Counted from the first letter of the stretch, positions 15,494 through 24,408 are shown. The stretch is DNA of 29,013 nucleotides from an uncultured Oribacterium sp. (GCA_902485915.1 CABTMH010000202.1:1-29013); one strand, 5' to 3'. Numbers and translations are program-made. The notes: generated by a model from the letters alone, not told the origin.

Positions 15494-16657
15494 TCAGGCT
15501 CCTATCATCATCTTTACGATGTACGCGACGGCGATACCGCAGTAGTTACCACATACTCCACCGATGATACCCATCAGAAGACCGACATTGACGAGGCTCT
15601 TCCAGCGTGCACCGGAAGCCACCAGCGCGGAGGTCGTTCCATCTGCGATCGCACCGACGAGACCGAGCAGTACATACTCGGACTTGATCTTCATCGTCCT
15701 GGTGATCGTGAGATGCAGCACGGTACTGAAGAAAATGATGCACAGACAGAGCACGGTGATATAGAAGGCAGATCCGAGGAAGCCCTGGATATCCACGGAG
15801 AAGCCGACGACCGCAAGGAACATCATACCGAAGAACAGGCCGAGATTCATGGAGCCTCTCAGCTTCTTCACAGCCGGATGCTGTGCAACGATGATCGAGA
15901 GTGTCGAAATCATCAGGATCCTTCCGGCACTCTGGAAATCAGATGGGAACAGCGTTGCCAGCTTCGTGCAGATGGCGACGATGGAGGTCGAGATCGCGAG
16001 GAGGCTTGCGATATCCTTGATACTCCACTCTTCGGATGCCATCAGCTCCTTCGTATCGCCACTTCCTTCCAGCTCCTGCTCGGTGAAGGAATATGGCCAG
16101 AATTTCTGGAACCACTTCGAGGTCTTCATATAGGCCGGGGCCATGAACATCAGAAGCAGCGATGGCATACCGATGACATAGTCGGCTGCGTTGGCCGCTG
16201 CGATCGTATCGCCAGAAGCATTGAGCCCGGTTGCAATCGCGGTCAGGTTCGAGCTTCCGCCGGTATAGGTTCCGACGAACATGCCGGCCACCTTCCAGCC
16301 TTCATTGATCTTACCACCGAAGAGGATGCCGAACACGATCGACACGAGGCTGACGCAGAACACCGCGGATGCGATGGCGAGCAGCGGCTGCTTCGACATC
16401 CTGATGATCTGCTGGAGATCCACATCCAGCAGGTACAGTGAGATGGAAATCGGGATGCAGTATGTACTGATGACACCATAAATCTCACAGCTGCCCGGAA
16501 CGATTTTCAGGTTTACGAGGATGATGCCGGTGATGATAACGCAGAGTGCTGGTCCCAGTGTTCTGAAGGCCTTGAACTTCTGAACCCAGAAGGCGAAGGC
16601 GATCATAACCAGGATCACCGCCAGCATACTCGGTGTGCTTTGAAAAATCGGAAACAT
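15494..16657 (-). CDS. DUF819-family membrane protein, probable transporter
   Basis: This 387-residue membrane protein of the DUF819 (YjcL-like) family has about ten hydrophobic segments. The family hallmark GTYTGGSSNLTAIATGL lies at about 129-145, and a related glycine-rich segment, GAIADGTTSALVASGA, lies near the C terminus, suggesting two pseudo-symmetric halves. The biochemical function of this family is not well established. It lies between a dipeptide epimerase and a peptidase-like hydrolase, 22 bases after the former and 2 before the latter, so a role in moving small peptides or their products is a reasonable inference. AAGGAG lies 8 bases before the ATG. Confidence 0.87.
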   Translation of the reverse strand: MFPIFQSTPSMLAVILVMIAFAFWVQKFKAFRTLGPALCVIITGIILVNLKIVPGSCEIYGVISTYCIPISISLYLLDVDLQQIIRMSKQPLLAIASAVFCVSLVSIVFGILFGGKINEGWKVAGMFVGTYTGGSSNLTAIATGLNASGDTIAAANAADYVIGMPSLLLMFMAPAYMKTSKWFQKFWPYSFTEQELEGSGDTKELMASEEWSIKDIASLLAISTSIVAICTKLATLFPSDFQSAGRILMISTLSIIVAQHPAVKKLRGSMNLGLFFGMMFLAVVGFSVDIQGFLGSAFYITVLCLCIIFFSTVLHLTITRTMKIKSEYVLLGLVGAIADGTTSALVASGARWKSLVNVGLLMGIIGGVCGNYCGIAVAYIVKMMIGA

Positions 16658-16679
16658 ACTTTTTTCTCCTTATCGTGGT

Positions 16680-17756
16680 TTAGAATGAAATGTCGAGGCC
16701 GAGACCCGGCTTGTCGGACAGGTGGAACATATCGCCTTCTCTTGTGAAGCCACCTGGCATACCGGTGTCTGCATCCTTATAATACATGAAGCTGTCACAG
16801 TCTGCTTCCGTGATGTTCTTACGAGCCGCTACCAGGCTGAGGCCTGCGGTGATGGCGATCTTCGTCTCCAGCATACAGCCGACCATACAGGTCTTTCCGA
16901 AGTTCTCCGCCAGTGTACTGATCTGTAAGCCTCTGTACAGGCCACCGCACTTCATCAGCTTGATGTTGAAGATATCCGCTGCGTTCAGACGACATGCTCT
17001 TGCGGCATCCTTCGGTGTATGGATCGACTCATCCAGCATCAGCTGAATACCGGAAACCATGCTGTGCAGATAGGCGGTTCCTTCCAGATCCCAGTCCGGA
17101 AGACACTGCTCGACCGCTTCGATACCGTACTGCTTCATCCCTTCCAGTGCAAACTCTGCCTTCGCGATATCGTATCCCTGGTTCGCATCGACACGGAGAC
17201 GTACATCCGGTCCGACCTCCTGACGAATCAGCGCCAGTGTGCGGAGATCCTCCTTCGGATCGATACCGGCCTTGATCTTCAGGATGCGGTAGCCCATATC
17301 CTTTACGTAGTGTGCCGCGCTTGCGGCCATCTTCTCCGGTGTGCTGATGCCGATCGTGATATCGTTCTGTACGGTATCCTGATATCCGCCGAGTACGCGG
17401 TACAACGGCTGCTTCATCACCTTACCCTTGATATCGTGGAGTGCGATATCGACAGCACACTTCGCGGAACCGTTCCCATGCACGAGTCCGTCCATCATGA
17501 CGTGTGCCTTTTCGATGTCCATCGGATTCATACCGATCAGTCCCTGACGGAACATCTGAAGCACAGAGAGACAGCCTTCAGTCGTTTCACCGGTGACCGG
17601 TGCAAACGGTGCCGCTTCACCATAGCCTTCGATGCCTTCATCGGTTGTGATCTTTATGAGCAGGCTTTCCGTATGGCTGATCTCGGCAAACGCGATCTTA
17701 AACGGCTCGGTCAGCTCGACATGGAATTTCTCGATTTTCAGATCTGTGATTTTCAT
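16680..17756 (-). CDS. dipeptide epimerase (L-Ala-D/L-Glu epimerase-like)
   Basis: This enolase-superfamily enzyme is predicted to epimerise a dipeptide such as L-Ala-D-Glu from peptidoglycan to L-Ala-L-Glu so that it can be hydrolysed. Residues fit the muconate-lactonising subgroup: the KxK bases K160 and K162 (RILKIKAG), metal ligands D190 (RVDANQGYD), E216 (EQCLPDWD) and D242 (LDESIH), and the opposite base K266 (NIKLMKCGG). Length is 358 residues, as expected. I use the ATG at 17756 because GGAAGGGG lies 5 bases upstream; an in-frame TTG at 17771 lies on that site. It is first in an operon with the DUF819 protein and the CocE/NonD hydrolase and is divergent from an XRE-cupin regulator. 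Substrate specificity within the dipeptide epimerases varies, so the exact dipeptide is uncertain. Confidence 0.9.
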   Translation of the reverse strand: MKITDLKIEKFHVELTEPFKIAFAEISHTESLLIKITTDEGIEGYGEAAPFAPVTGETTEGCLSVLQMFRQGLIGMNPMDIEKAHVMMDGLVHGNGSAKCAVDIALHDIKGKVMKQPLYRVLGGYQDTVQNDITIGISTPEKMAASAAHYVKDMGYRILKIKAGIDPKEDLRTLALIRQEVGPDVRLRVDANQGYDIAKAEFALEGMKQYGIEAVEQCLPDWDLEGTAYLHSMVSGIQLMLDESIHTPKDAARACRLNAADIFNIKLMKCGGLYRGLQISTLAENFGKTCMVGCMLETKIAITAGLSLVAARKNITEADCDSFMYYKDADTGMPGGFTREGDMFHLSDKPGLGLDISF

Positions 17757-17812
17757 TTTAACCCCTTCCAAATTTCACTTAGAGTGATATTTTTCGATGA
17801 AATATACTTGAA

Positions 17813-17859
17813 GTTTTACTATTGCGGAAATATATTGTCAAATAACGATAGGTTATTTG
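17813..17859 (-). promoter_or_regulatory. promoter and inverted-repeat operator of the dipeptide-use operon
   Basis: On the minus strand a perfect -35 TTGACA (17841-17836) and TAAAAC (17818-17813) lie 17 bases apart. An inverted repeat, CAAATAAC (17839-17846) with GTTATTTG (17852-17859), overlaps the -35 box. It lies in the divergent region shared with the XRE-cupin gene, so that protein is the likely ligand. Confidence 0.6.
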
Positions 17860-17944
17860 TCATATTATGCAGGCTTTTGCTTTCGCTTTCGGTGGAATTA
17901 CTATATACTATTCTGTATACAATGTTTAAGAACTGAGGTTTACT

Positions 17945-18514
17945 ATGTTAAGGATACGTGAATTCAGAAAGAGTCAGAAAATGACGATCAAGGAACTGGC
18001 GGAGCTGTCTGGCATGTCCATCAGCTATATTTCCCAGATCGAACGAGGCGAGATCGATCCGTCGCTTTCCTCTCTTCGGAAAATCGCGGCTGGTCTCCAG
18101 GTACCGATGTATATGCTGCTGGACGATGTCGTCGCCATGGGAAATCTGACGATCCGTAAGGACCAGCAGGTGATCACCTATTCTGAAGATCATAATGTCT
18201 CCTATCGTTTCCTGACGCCGGTCCCGTCACCGGCCTATTCCCCGGAGGCGATGCTGGTCGAGTTTGAGATCGCCGCGCATTCGCAGGATACGCAGCTGCC
18301 GATCCGCCATCACTCTGAAGAGCTGGTGTATGTCACAGAGGGACAGCTTACGGTCCAGATCGGTGAAACGGATGTGGTGCTGAATCCTGGTGATTCGACC
18401 GTCATACAGATGGACCTGCCGCACATCTATAAAAATAACGGGGAAGTTCCCGCGAAGGGCATCTCCTCCATGTCGCCACCTGTGTGGGGGCGGATGGATC
18501 TTACGAAAGTGTGA
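17945..18514 (+). CDS. XRE-cupin transcriptional regulator
   Basis: This 189-residue DNA-binding regulator has an N-terminal XRE-type helix-turn-helix at residues 2-60 (TIKELAELSGMSISYISQIE) and a C-terminal cupin domain at about 115-185 (HHSEELVYVTEGQLTVQIG, LNPGDSTVIQMDLPH). Cupin domains in this family sense small ligands. It is transcribed divergently from the dipeptide epimerase operon, with an inverted repeat between them, so it probably controls that operon and itself. GAGG lies six bases before the ATG. Whether it represses or activates is not visible, but overlap of the inverted repeat with the -35 box favours repression. Confidence 0.9.
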   Translation: MLRIREFRKSQKMTIKELAELSGMSISYISQIERGEIDPSLSSLRKIAAGLQVPMYMLLDDVVAMGNLTIRKDQQVITYSEDHNVSYRFLTPVPSPAYSPEAMLVEFEIAAHSQDTQLPIRHHSEELVYVTEGQLTVQIGETDVVLNPGDSTVIQMDLPHIYKNNGEVPAKGISSMSPPVWGRMDLTKV

Positions 18515-18530
18515 TGGGGGCTGAATCCGG

Positions 18531-18560
18531 TTGACTTTAGCACTTTTTAGTGCTAAAGTC
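18531..18560 (+). promoter_or_regulatory. tyrA promoter embedded in a perfect palindrome
   Basis: TTGACT (18531-18536) and TAAAGT (18554-18559) are exactly 17 bases apart. Between and over them, GACTTTAGCACT (18533-18544) and AGTGCTAAAGTC (18549-18560) form a perfect 12-bp inverted repeat around TTTT. It resembles the HrcA CIRCE half-sites (TTAGCACT/AGTGCTAA) but with a much shorter spacer. No T-run follows, so an operator fits better than a terminator. Confidence 0.65.
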
Positions 18561-18630
18561 TCGTTTATCCGTATGGATCACATCGAGTGATATCATGTAA
18601 TCCAGATCACTTAAAGGGGAGTGTAACGAT

Positions 18631-19722
18631 ATGACAACAGTAGCTTTTATCGGTTTTGGTCTCATCGGCGGTTCCATCGCGAAGGGTCTCAAGAAGGCGG
18701 ACCCGACGACCAGAATCTTCGCCTATGCGCGTAACAAATCCAGTGTCGAGGTGGCACAGGAGGACGGTATCGTAAACGTCGTCCTCGATTCGCCATACAG
18801 TGAGCGGCTGCAGGAAGCGGATATGATCTTTCTCTGTGCTCCGGTCGAGGTCAATGTCTCCTACATGGAGGGTGTGGCGAAGCTCATGAAGGACGGCGCG
18901 GTCCTCACGGATGTGGGGTCCACGAAGACCGCCATCTGTGAGAAGGCCATCGAGCTCGGTCTCGGGGACCGGTTCATCGGCGGTCATCCGATGGCCGGTT
19001 CGGAGCAGACCGGCTACGCCGCCGCGACGGACTACCTCTTCTCCAACGCCTACTACATCATCACGCCGATCTCCGAGAATCCGGCGCTCGTGGATGCGCT
19101 TCGTAACGTCGCGACGACCCTCGGTGCGATCCCGATCGTGGTCAATGCTGAGAAGCACGATGCAGCCACGGCTGCGGTTTCTCATCTTCCACACATCATC
19201 GCGAGCTCACTCGTCAACATCGTGAAGGATTCCGATGATGAGACCCAGCTCATGAAGACGCTCGCCGCCGGCGGCTTCCGTGATATCACACGAATCGCCA
19301 GCTCCAGCCCGGAGATGTGGGAGCAGATCTGCGACACAAACAGTAAGCCGCTCGTCGAGCTCCTCGACCGCTACATCGCGGAGCTTCAGGACATCTCGGC
19401 CTCTCTCAAGAAGGATAAGTCTGATCAGAAGATCCTCCACATGTTCGAGTCCTCCCGCGCGTACCGGAACTCGATCAGCGCGAAAAACAAGGGTGTCCTT
19501 ACGGCCGACTACAGCTTCTCCGTCGACATCGAAGACGAAGTCGGTGCGATCTCGACCATCTCCGTCATCCTCGCATCGAAGGGCGTCTCCATCAAGAACA
19601 TGGGCATCAACAACAGCCGCGACCACGGCGAAGGCGCGCTCCGCATCTCCTTCTACGACGAAGAATCCGAAGAAAAGGCCCGCAAGGTGCTCGAGCGCTA
19701 CCGCTACGACATCCGCGCTTAA
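18631..19722 (+). CDS. tyrA: prephenate dehydrogenase with C-terminal ACT domain
   Basis: This enzyme oxidatively decarboxylates prephenate to 4-hydroxyphenylpyruvate in tyrosine synthesis. The NAD-binding motif GFGLIGGSIAKGLK lies at 8-21. Active-site segments follow: GGHPMAGSEQTGY (117-129) and SHLPHI (184-189). An ACT regulatory domain occupies about 293-363 (DYSFSVDIEDEVGAISTISVIL in two parts), which in relatives binds tyrosine or another amino acid for feedback control. Length of 363 residues is usual for this architecture. AGGGGAG lies 10 bases upstream of the ATG. It has its own promoter in a palindrome and a terminator downstream, and is convergent with polC. No other aromatic-pathway gene is in the window. 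Confidence 0.93.
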   Translation: MTTVAFIGFGLIGGSIAKGLKKADPTTRIFAYARNKSSVEVAQEDGIVNVVLDSPYSERLQEADMIFLCAPVEVNVSYMEGVAKLMKDGAVLTDVGSTKTAICEKAIELGLGDRFIGGHPMAGSEQTGYAAATDYLFSNAYYIITPISENPALVDALRNVATTLGAIPIVVNAEKHDAATAAVSHLPHIIASSLVNIVKDSDDETQLMKTLAAGGFRDITRIASSSPEMWEQICDTNSKPLVELLDRYIAELQDISASLKKDKSDQKILHMFESSRAYRNSISAKNKGVLTADYSFSVDIEDEVGAISTISVILASKGVSIKNMGINNSRDHGEGALRISFYDEESEEKARKVLERYRYDIRA

Positions 19723-19726
19723 TAAA

Positions 19727-19764
19727 AATTTAATGGAGACTGACCCCATTACGAAATTCTTAAG
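19727..19764. repeat. dispersed palindromic repeat, family A, copy 3
   Basis: AAATTTAATGG followed by AGACTGACCCC and ATTACGAAATTCTTAAG. The last 25 bases are identical to 13229-13253, and the left part matches 4351-4361. It starts four bases after the tyrA stop and ends five bases before a terminator stem. Confidence 0.8.
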
Positions 19765-19768
19765 GCAG

Positions 19769-19798
19769 AAAAAGACCCCGGTCCTCCGGGGTCTTTTT
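19769..19798. terminator. bidirectional terminator between tyrA and polC
   Basis: AAAAAGACCCCGG (19769-19781) and CCGGGGTCTTTTT (19786-19798) form a 13-bp stem with a TCCT loop. It serves the convergent genes tyrA and polC. Confidence 0.93.
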
Positions 19799-19807
19799 CT
19801 GTCTGCA

Positions 19808-22800
19808 TCAGCCCAGCATATCGAAAATACTCATCTGGTTCGACGATGGGATGTCGCCGAGCAGGCCGAGCTCCGAGAACTTGTCGACGAAGCCCTTCGG
19901 GCAGTGTGTCCGGTTCATGAAGTCGTCCTTACTGAGGTAGCGCGCACCACTCTTCGCCCCGTCCTCGATGCCCTGGGCTACGGCCTCGCCGAGGCCGGCC
20001 ATGGAGGTGAAGCTCGGCATGATCTTCCGGTCCGGTGTGATCGTGAAGTCCTTCGCCTTCGCCTTATAGATATCGAGAGGCGCGAACTCGATGCCGCGCG
20101 CATACATCTCCTCACAGATCTTCATATCGCGGAGACACACCGCTTCCGTGTTCGTCGGATGCGGGATCTTCATATACTCATCGATGTAGTAGCGGAGCTT
20201 GTCGACACCGCCACACATCTTATCGTAGTCGAAGCCGTCCGCACGGATACTGTAGTACGCCGTGTAGTACTCGACCGGATAGAATACCTTACAGTAGGCG
20301 ACACGCCACGCCATCATGACATAGGCAGCGGCATGGGCCTTCGGGAACATGTACTTGATCTTCTTGCAGGCATCGATGTACCACTGCGGGACACCGTGAT
20401 CGAGCATGTCCTGACACCACTCGTCCTTTAAGCCCTTATGCTTTCGGGTGAACTCCATGATGGTGAAGGACTCACCCGGGTCCATGCCCTTATGCATGAG
20501 GTAGACCATGATATCATCTCGACAGCAGATCGCCTCCTGCAGGGTGGTCGTGCCGTTCTTGATGAGGTCCTGTGCGTTGTTGAGGTAGACATCGGTACCG
20601 TGGCTGAGGCCCGAGATACGCACGAGGTCCGAGAGGTACTTCGGCTTCGTATCCTCGACCATCTGCATCGCGAAGGAGGTACCGAACTCCGGGATCCCGA
20701 GGCAGCCGAGCTTGACGCCGTGGATGTCCTCCGGACGTATTTTCAGCGCCTCCGTCGAAGCGAAGAGGCTCATCACCTCCTTGTTATCGAGCGGGATGTC
20801 GTTGACCGGATCGATCCCCGTCAGGTCCTGCAGCCGCCGGATCATGGTCGGATCATCGTGACCGAGGATATCGAGCTTCAGCAGGTTATGGTCGATCTTA
20901 TGGTAATCGAAGTGGGTGGTGATGATCGGGCTTTGCATATCATTGGCCGGATGCTGTACCGGGGTGAAGGTGTTGATCTCCTCACCATGCGGCAGTACGA
21001 CGATACCGCCCGGGTGCTGGCCCGTCGTCCGGCGTACGCCGACACAGCCCTGCACGAGACGGTCGATCTCCGCGCTTCGCTTATCGATGCCCTTCTCCTC
21101 GTAATACTTCTTCACCATACCGAAGGCCGTCTTGTCGGCGAGGGTACCGATGGTGCCCGCCTTAAAGGTGTGGCCGTCGCCGAAGATGACGCCGGTGTAG
21201 GCATGGGCCTTCGCCTGGTATTCGCCGGAGAAATTCAGGTCGATATCCGGCTCCTTATCACCGTTGAAGCCGAGGAAGGTTTCGAACGGGATATCGAAGC
21301 CCATACGATTGAGCTCCGTACCACACTTCGGGCACTTCTTCGGCGGCATATCGCAGCCCGCCATACCGGAGTACTTCTTGACCTCTGGTGAATCGAAGTC
21401 GTACCAGTAGCACTTCGGACAGACATAGTGCGGACTCAGCGGATTTACCTCCGTGATGTGTGCCATGGTCGCCGCGAAGGACGAGCCGACAGAGCCTCGC
21501 GAGCCGACGAGGTAGCCATCCTCGTTTGACTTATCCACGAGCTTCTGCGCGATGATATACATGACGGAGTAGCCGTTACTGATGATCGAGTTCAGCTCCG
21601 TCTCGAGACGGTCGGATACGATCTTCGGCAGCTCTGGTCCATAGATGCGATGCGCGGTCTCGTGGCAGATCTGACGCAGCGTCTCGTCGGAGTGTTCGAT
21701 AACCGGCGGACACTTATCCGGACGGACCGGACGGATCTTATCGCACATGTCGGCGATCATGTTCGGGTTATCGATGACGATTTCCTTCGCCTTTTCCGGC
21801 TCGAGGTAGCTGAACTCGTCGAGCATCTCCTGCGTCGTACGGAAGTAAAGCTTCGCATCGCTCTCCTCCTCGTCGAAGCCACGGCCTGCCTGGATGATGC
21901 GCCGGTAGATGTCATCGTCCTCGTCGACATAGTGGCAGTCGCAGGTCGCGCAGACCGGCTTCCCGAGCTGAGCTGCGATGTCAATGATCCGGAGATTATA
22001 GTCGATCAGATCCTGCGTGCTGTTCGCGGTGTACTTGTCACTCGCGATCATGAAGCTGTTGTTCCCGAGCGGCTGTACCTCCAGATAATCGTAGAAGGAG
22101 GCGATATTCATGAGCTGCTGCTCATCCGCTCCGCGGGTCAGCGCCTGGAACACTTCACCGGCGACGCAGGCGCTGCCGATGATGAGGCCCTCCCGAAGCT
22201 CCCGGAGCAGGGACTTCGGGATACGCGGACGGGATTTAAAGTACTTTAAGTGACTCTCGGAGATGAGCCGGTAGAGATTGATACGGCCGACGTCGTTCTT
22301 CGCGAGCAGGACGATATGGTAGGAAGGAAGCTTCATGACGTTCGCGGCATGATCGAACTCGAGCTGATCGATGTCGGACAGCAGCTTCGCTCCCCGCGAC
22401 CGTACCATCTCGATCTCCTTCATATAGATCTCCGCGGTGCAGGCCGCGTCGTCCACGGCCCGGTGATGATGCTCGAGCGAGACGCCGAGCTCCTTTGCGA
22501 CGGTGTCGAGCTTATAGCGGTTCAGCTGCGGCAGCAGCAGACGGCTGAGACTCACGGTGTCGAGGATCGTCGGGGCATACGGAAGCCCGAGACGCTTCGC
22601 GTTCTTCGCGACGAAGCCGGTATCGAAGCCCGCGTTGTGCGCGACGATGACCGCATCGCCACACCAGTCGAGGAACTCCGGGAGTACCTTCTCGATCGGA
22701 TCCGCGTCCATGACCATGCTGTCGTCGATGCTCGTGAGCTGAGTGATGCGAAACGGAATCGGCACGCCTGGGTTCACGAAGACATCCATGCGGTCGACGA

Positions 22801-24391
22801 TCTCGTTATTCCGAAGCTTCACCGCACCGATCTCGATGATGTGGTCGGTCTCGGCACTGAAGCCAGTGGTCTCGATATCGAAGACGACCGTGTCATGGTC
22901 GAGCGTCTGCCCCTTCTCGTTCTGCACGATGGTTTCGAGGTCATCGACGAGATAGCCCTCGCAGCCGTAGATCAGCTTGAAATCCTTATCGTGCTTGATT
23001 TTCTTCAGGTAGATGTTCGCATCCGGGAAGGCCTGCACGACGCCATGGTCGGTGATCGCCATCGCCTTCATGCCGAAAGAAATCGCGGTGTCGATGTAGT
23101 CATTGACATCGGTGACGCCGTCCATATCCGACATCTTCGTATGCAGATGCAGCTCCACGCGCTTCTCCGGGGAGCGGTCCTCCCGCTTCGCGCGGTTCAT
23201 CTGATAGCGCACGATGCCGTCGATGAAGCTCATCTCGACCTGCTTATCGAAGGAGTCATAGGACACAGTGCCCTTGATCTTCAGCGCGGTGCCCGGCTTC
23301 ACGAAGCTCTGCGCGAGCTTCATATCCTCGTCCTCGACGAAGATCTTCACGGAGATCGAGTCGGTGAAATCCGTGACATCGAACTTGAGGATATTCTTAC
23401 CGGTACGGGTGTGCACTGGATCATGTACGAGGAAGATCTGTCCAGCGATGATGACGTTACCGGAGCTCGCGTCGACATCCTCGAGCTTCACGGCATCGCC
23501 CTCGAAGTAACGACCGTAGAGCACCTCTTCGTTCTCGGACATCTTAAACGCACGCTTCCGCCGCTGGAAGGAGCCGGCACCGCCACCGATGCCGCCGAAA
23601 CGGCTTCCGGAGCCGCCCTCCCTCTGCGGAGTGCCTGTGTTCCGGGCGTTTGCATTGGCCTCCGGCGCTTCCGGAGCCGCTTTTCCCTGCGCCTGGGTCA
23701 ATGCAGGGGAGCCGCCACCGTCGGTGGCGTCGCCGGCAGCACGTGCCATACCGCTCAGATTAAACGGGTCGCGGGTATCCATGAAGTCTTCGCTCTGCTG
23801 CAGCGCCTGACGACGGCGCTGTGCCGCCTCCTCGTCCTCCTGACCACCCGGCACATAATCGCGCGCGAGCTGCTCCGGCGGCAGTATCTTCCGCGCCTCG
23901 TAGTGCATGTCGAGCAGAAGCTCCAGATGACAGCGCTTCTCGAAGATACTGTGAAGCGCCGCCTCGAGCTTCTTTGAAGCGGTCTTATAGAGATTCGACT
24001 CCGGCACGGTGAGCGACATCGTATCATCCGCCGTCCAGCTCAGCTTCCCGCGGGTGAGCATGTTATAGAGTACGATGTCGTAGTTCTTCATCTCGAGGAG
24101 GATCGAGTCACGATACAGATCGTAAAGCGTGCGCGGATTATACTGCGCGCTCAGGTGGAACTCCTCGGCGATGCGGACCGTGATTTCCTTCCGGCCGAAC
24201 AGCTGCTCCTTGATCGCCTTCTCAAGCGCGTAGATGCTCCGCTTATCGATGAGATGCGCGCTCAGGATATGGATACGGATCAGCTTCCGGTCGCGCGTGA
24301 TCGTCACCCGCGTGACGAAGGTGTCGGTCAGCAGCGACTCTAACTCTTTCGGCAGGCTTAATGTATCGAAAACTTCGAAAAATTTCTTCAT
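19808..24391 (-). CDS. polC: DNA polymerase III alpha subunit, PolC type
   Basis: This is the main replicative polymerase with built-in proofreading in low-GC Gram-positive bacteria. Domains in order: N-terminal domain (1 to about 180); a low-complexity Gly/Ala-rich linker (about 185-285); an OB fold (about 295-395); PHP (ELHLHT 413-418, TDHG 447-450); an inserted DnaQ-like 3'-5' exonuclease (DIETTG from 505, HHHRAVDDAA 641-650); then palm and fingers. Catalytic aspartates are in PDIDLNF (1048-1054) and LDILGHDD (1173-1180). A PolC zinc site is visible as CPKC (991-994) and C1013, C1020, C1023. At 1527 residues it is somewhat longer than typical PolC (about 1430-1470), which the linker explains. 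AAAGGAA precedes the ATG. It is the last gene of the cdsA-dxr-rseP-ispG-polC series. Confidence 0.97.
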   Translation of the reverse strand: MKKFFEVFDTLSLPKELESLLTDTFVTRVTITRDRKLIRIHILSAHLIDKRSIYALEKAIKEQLFGRKEITVRIAEEFHLSAQYNPRTLYDLYRDSILLEMKNYDIVLYNMLTRGKLSWTADDTMSLTVPESNLYKTASKKLEAALHSIFEKRCHLELLLDMHYEARKILPPEQLARDYVPGGQEDEEAAQRRRQALQQSEDFMDTRDPFNLSGMARAAGDATDGGGSPALTQAQGKAAPEAPEANANARNTGTPQREGGSGSRFGGIGGGAGSFQRRKRAFKMSENEEVLYGRYFEGDAVKLEDVDASSGNVIIAGQIFLVHDPVHTRTGKNILKFDVTDFTDSISVKIFVEDEDMKLAQSFVKPGTALKIKGTVSYDSFDKQVEMSFIDGIVRYQMNRAKREDRSPEKRVELHLHTKMSDMDGVTDVNDYIDTAISFGMKAMAITDHGVVQAFPDANIYLKKIKHDKDFKLIYGCEGYLVDDLETIVQNEKGQTLDHDTVVFDIETTGFSAETDHIIEIGAVKLRNNEIVDRMDVFVNPGVPIPFRITQLTSIDDSMVMDADPIEKVLPEFLDWCGDAVIVAHNAGFDTGFVAKNAKRLGLPYAPTILDTVSLSRLLLPQLNRYKLDTVAKELGVSLEHHHRAVDDAACTAEIYMKEIEMVRSRGAKLLSDIDQLEFDHAANVMKLPSYHIVLLAKNDVGRINLYRLISESHLKYFKSRPRIPKSLLRELREGLIIGSACVAGEVFQALTRGADEQQLMNIASFYDYLEVQPLGNNSFMIASDKYTANSTQDLIDYNLRIIDIAAQLGKPVCATCDCHYVDEDDDIYRRIIQAGRGFDEEESDAKLYFRTTQEMLDEFSYLEPEKAKEIVIDNPNMIADMCDKIRPVRPDKCPPVIEHSDETLRQICHETAHRIYGPELPKIVSDRLETELNSIISNGYSVMYIIAQKLVDKSNEDGYLVGSRGSVGSSFAATMAHITEVNPLSPHYVCPKCYWYDFDSPEVKKYSGMAGCDMPPKKCPKCGTELNRMGFDIPFETFLGFNGDKEPDIDLNFSGEYQAKAHAYTGVIFGDGHTFKAGTIGTLADKTAFGMVKKYYEEKGIDKRSAEIDRLVQGCVGVRRTTGQHPGGIVVLPHGEEINTFTPVQHPANDMQSPIITTHFDYHKIDHNLLKLDILGHDDPTMIRRLQDLTGIDPVNDIPLDNKEVMSLFASTEALKIRPEDIHGVKLGCLGIPEFGTSFAMQMVEDTKPKYLSDLVRISGLSHGTDVYLNNAQDLIKNGTTTLQEAICCRDDIMVYLMHKGMDPGESFTIMEFTRKHKGLKDEWCQDMLDHGVPQWYIDACKKIKYMFPKAHAAAYVMMAWRVAYCKVFYPVEYYTAYYSIRADGFDYDKMCGGVDKLRYYIDEYMKIPHPTNTEAVCLRDMKICEEMYARGIEFAPLDIYKAKAKDFTITPDRKIMPSFTSMAGLGEAVAQGIEDGAKSGARYLSKDDFMNRTHCPKGFVDKFSELGLLGDIPSSNQMSIFDMLG

Positions 24392-24408
24392 AGTGTTCCT
24401 TTACGTGA

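Noticed and set aside
18533..18560. Canonical CIRCE element (HrcA site)
   Set aside because: Half-site sequences match, but the spacing is 4 bases where canonical CIRCE has 11 between the same half-sites, and the downstream gene is tyrA and not a chaperone gene. Kept only as an unknown operator.
22250..23977. Long plus-strand open frame opposite polC (575 codons), and similar ones such as 26513-27916 opposite rseP/dxr and 2403-3074 opposite the dehydrogenase
   Set aside because: They lie antisense to clearly recognised genes, have skewed Arg/Asp/Glu/Leu/Val-rich composition typical of shadow frames in GC-rich DNA, and lack recognisable domains or good ribosome binding sites.
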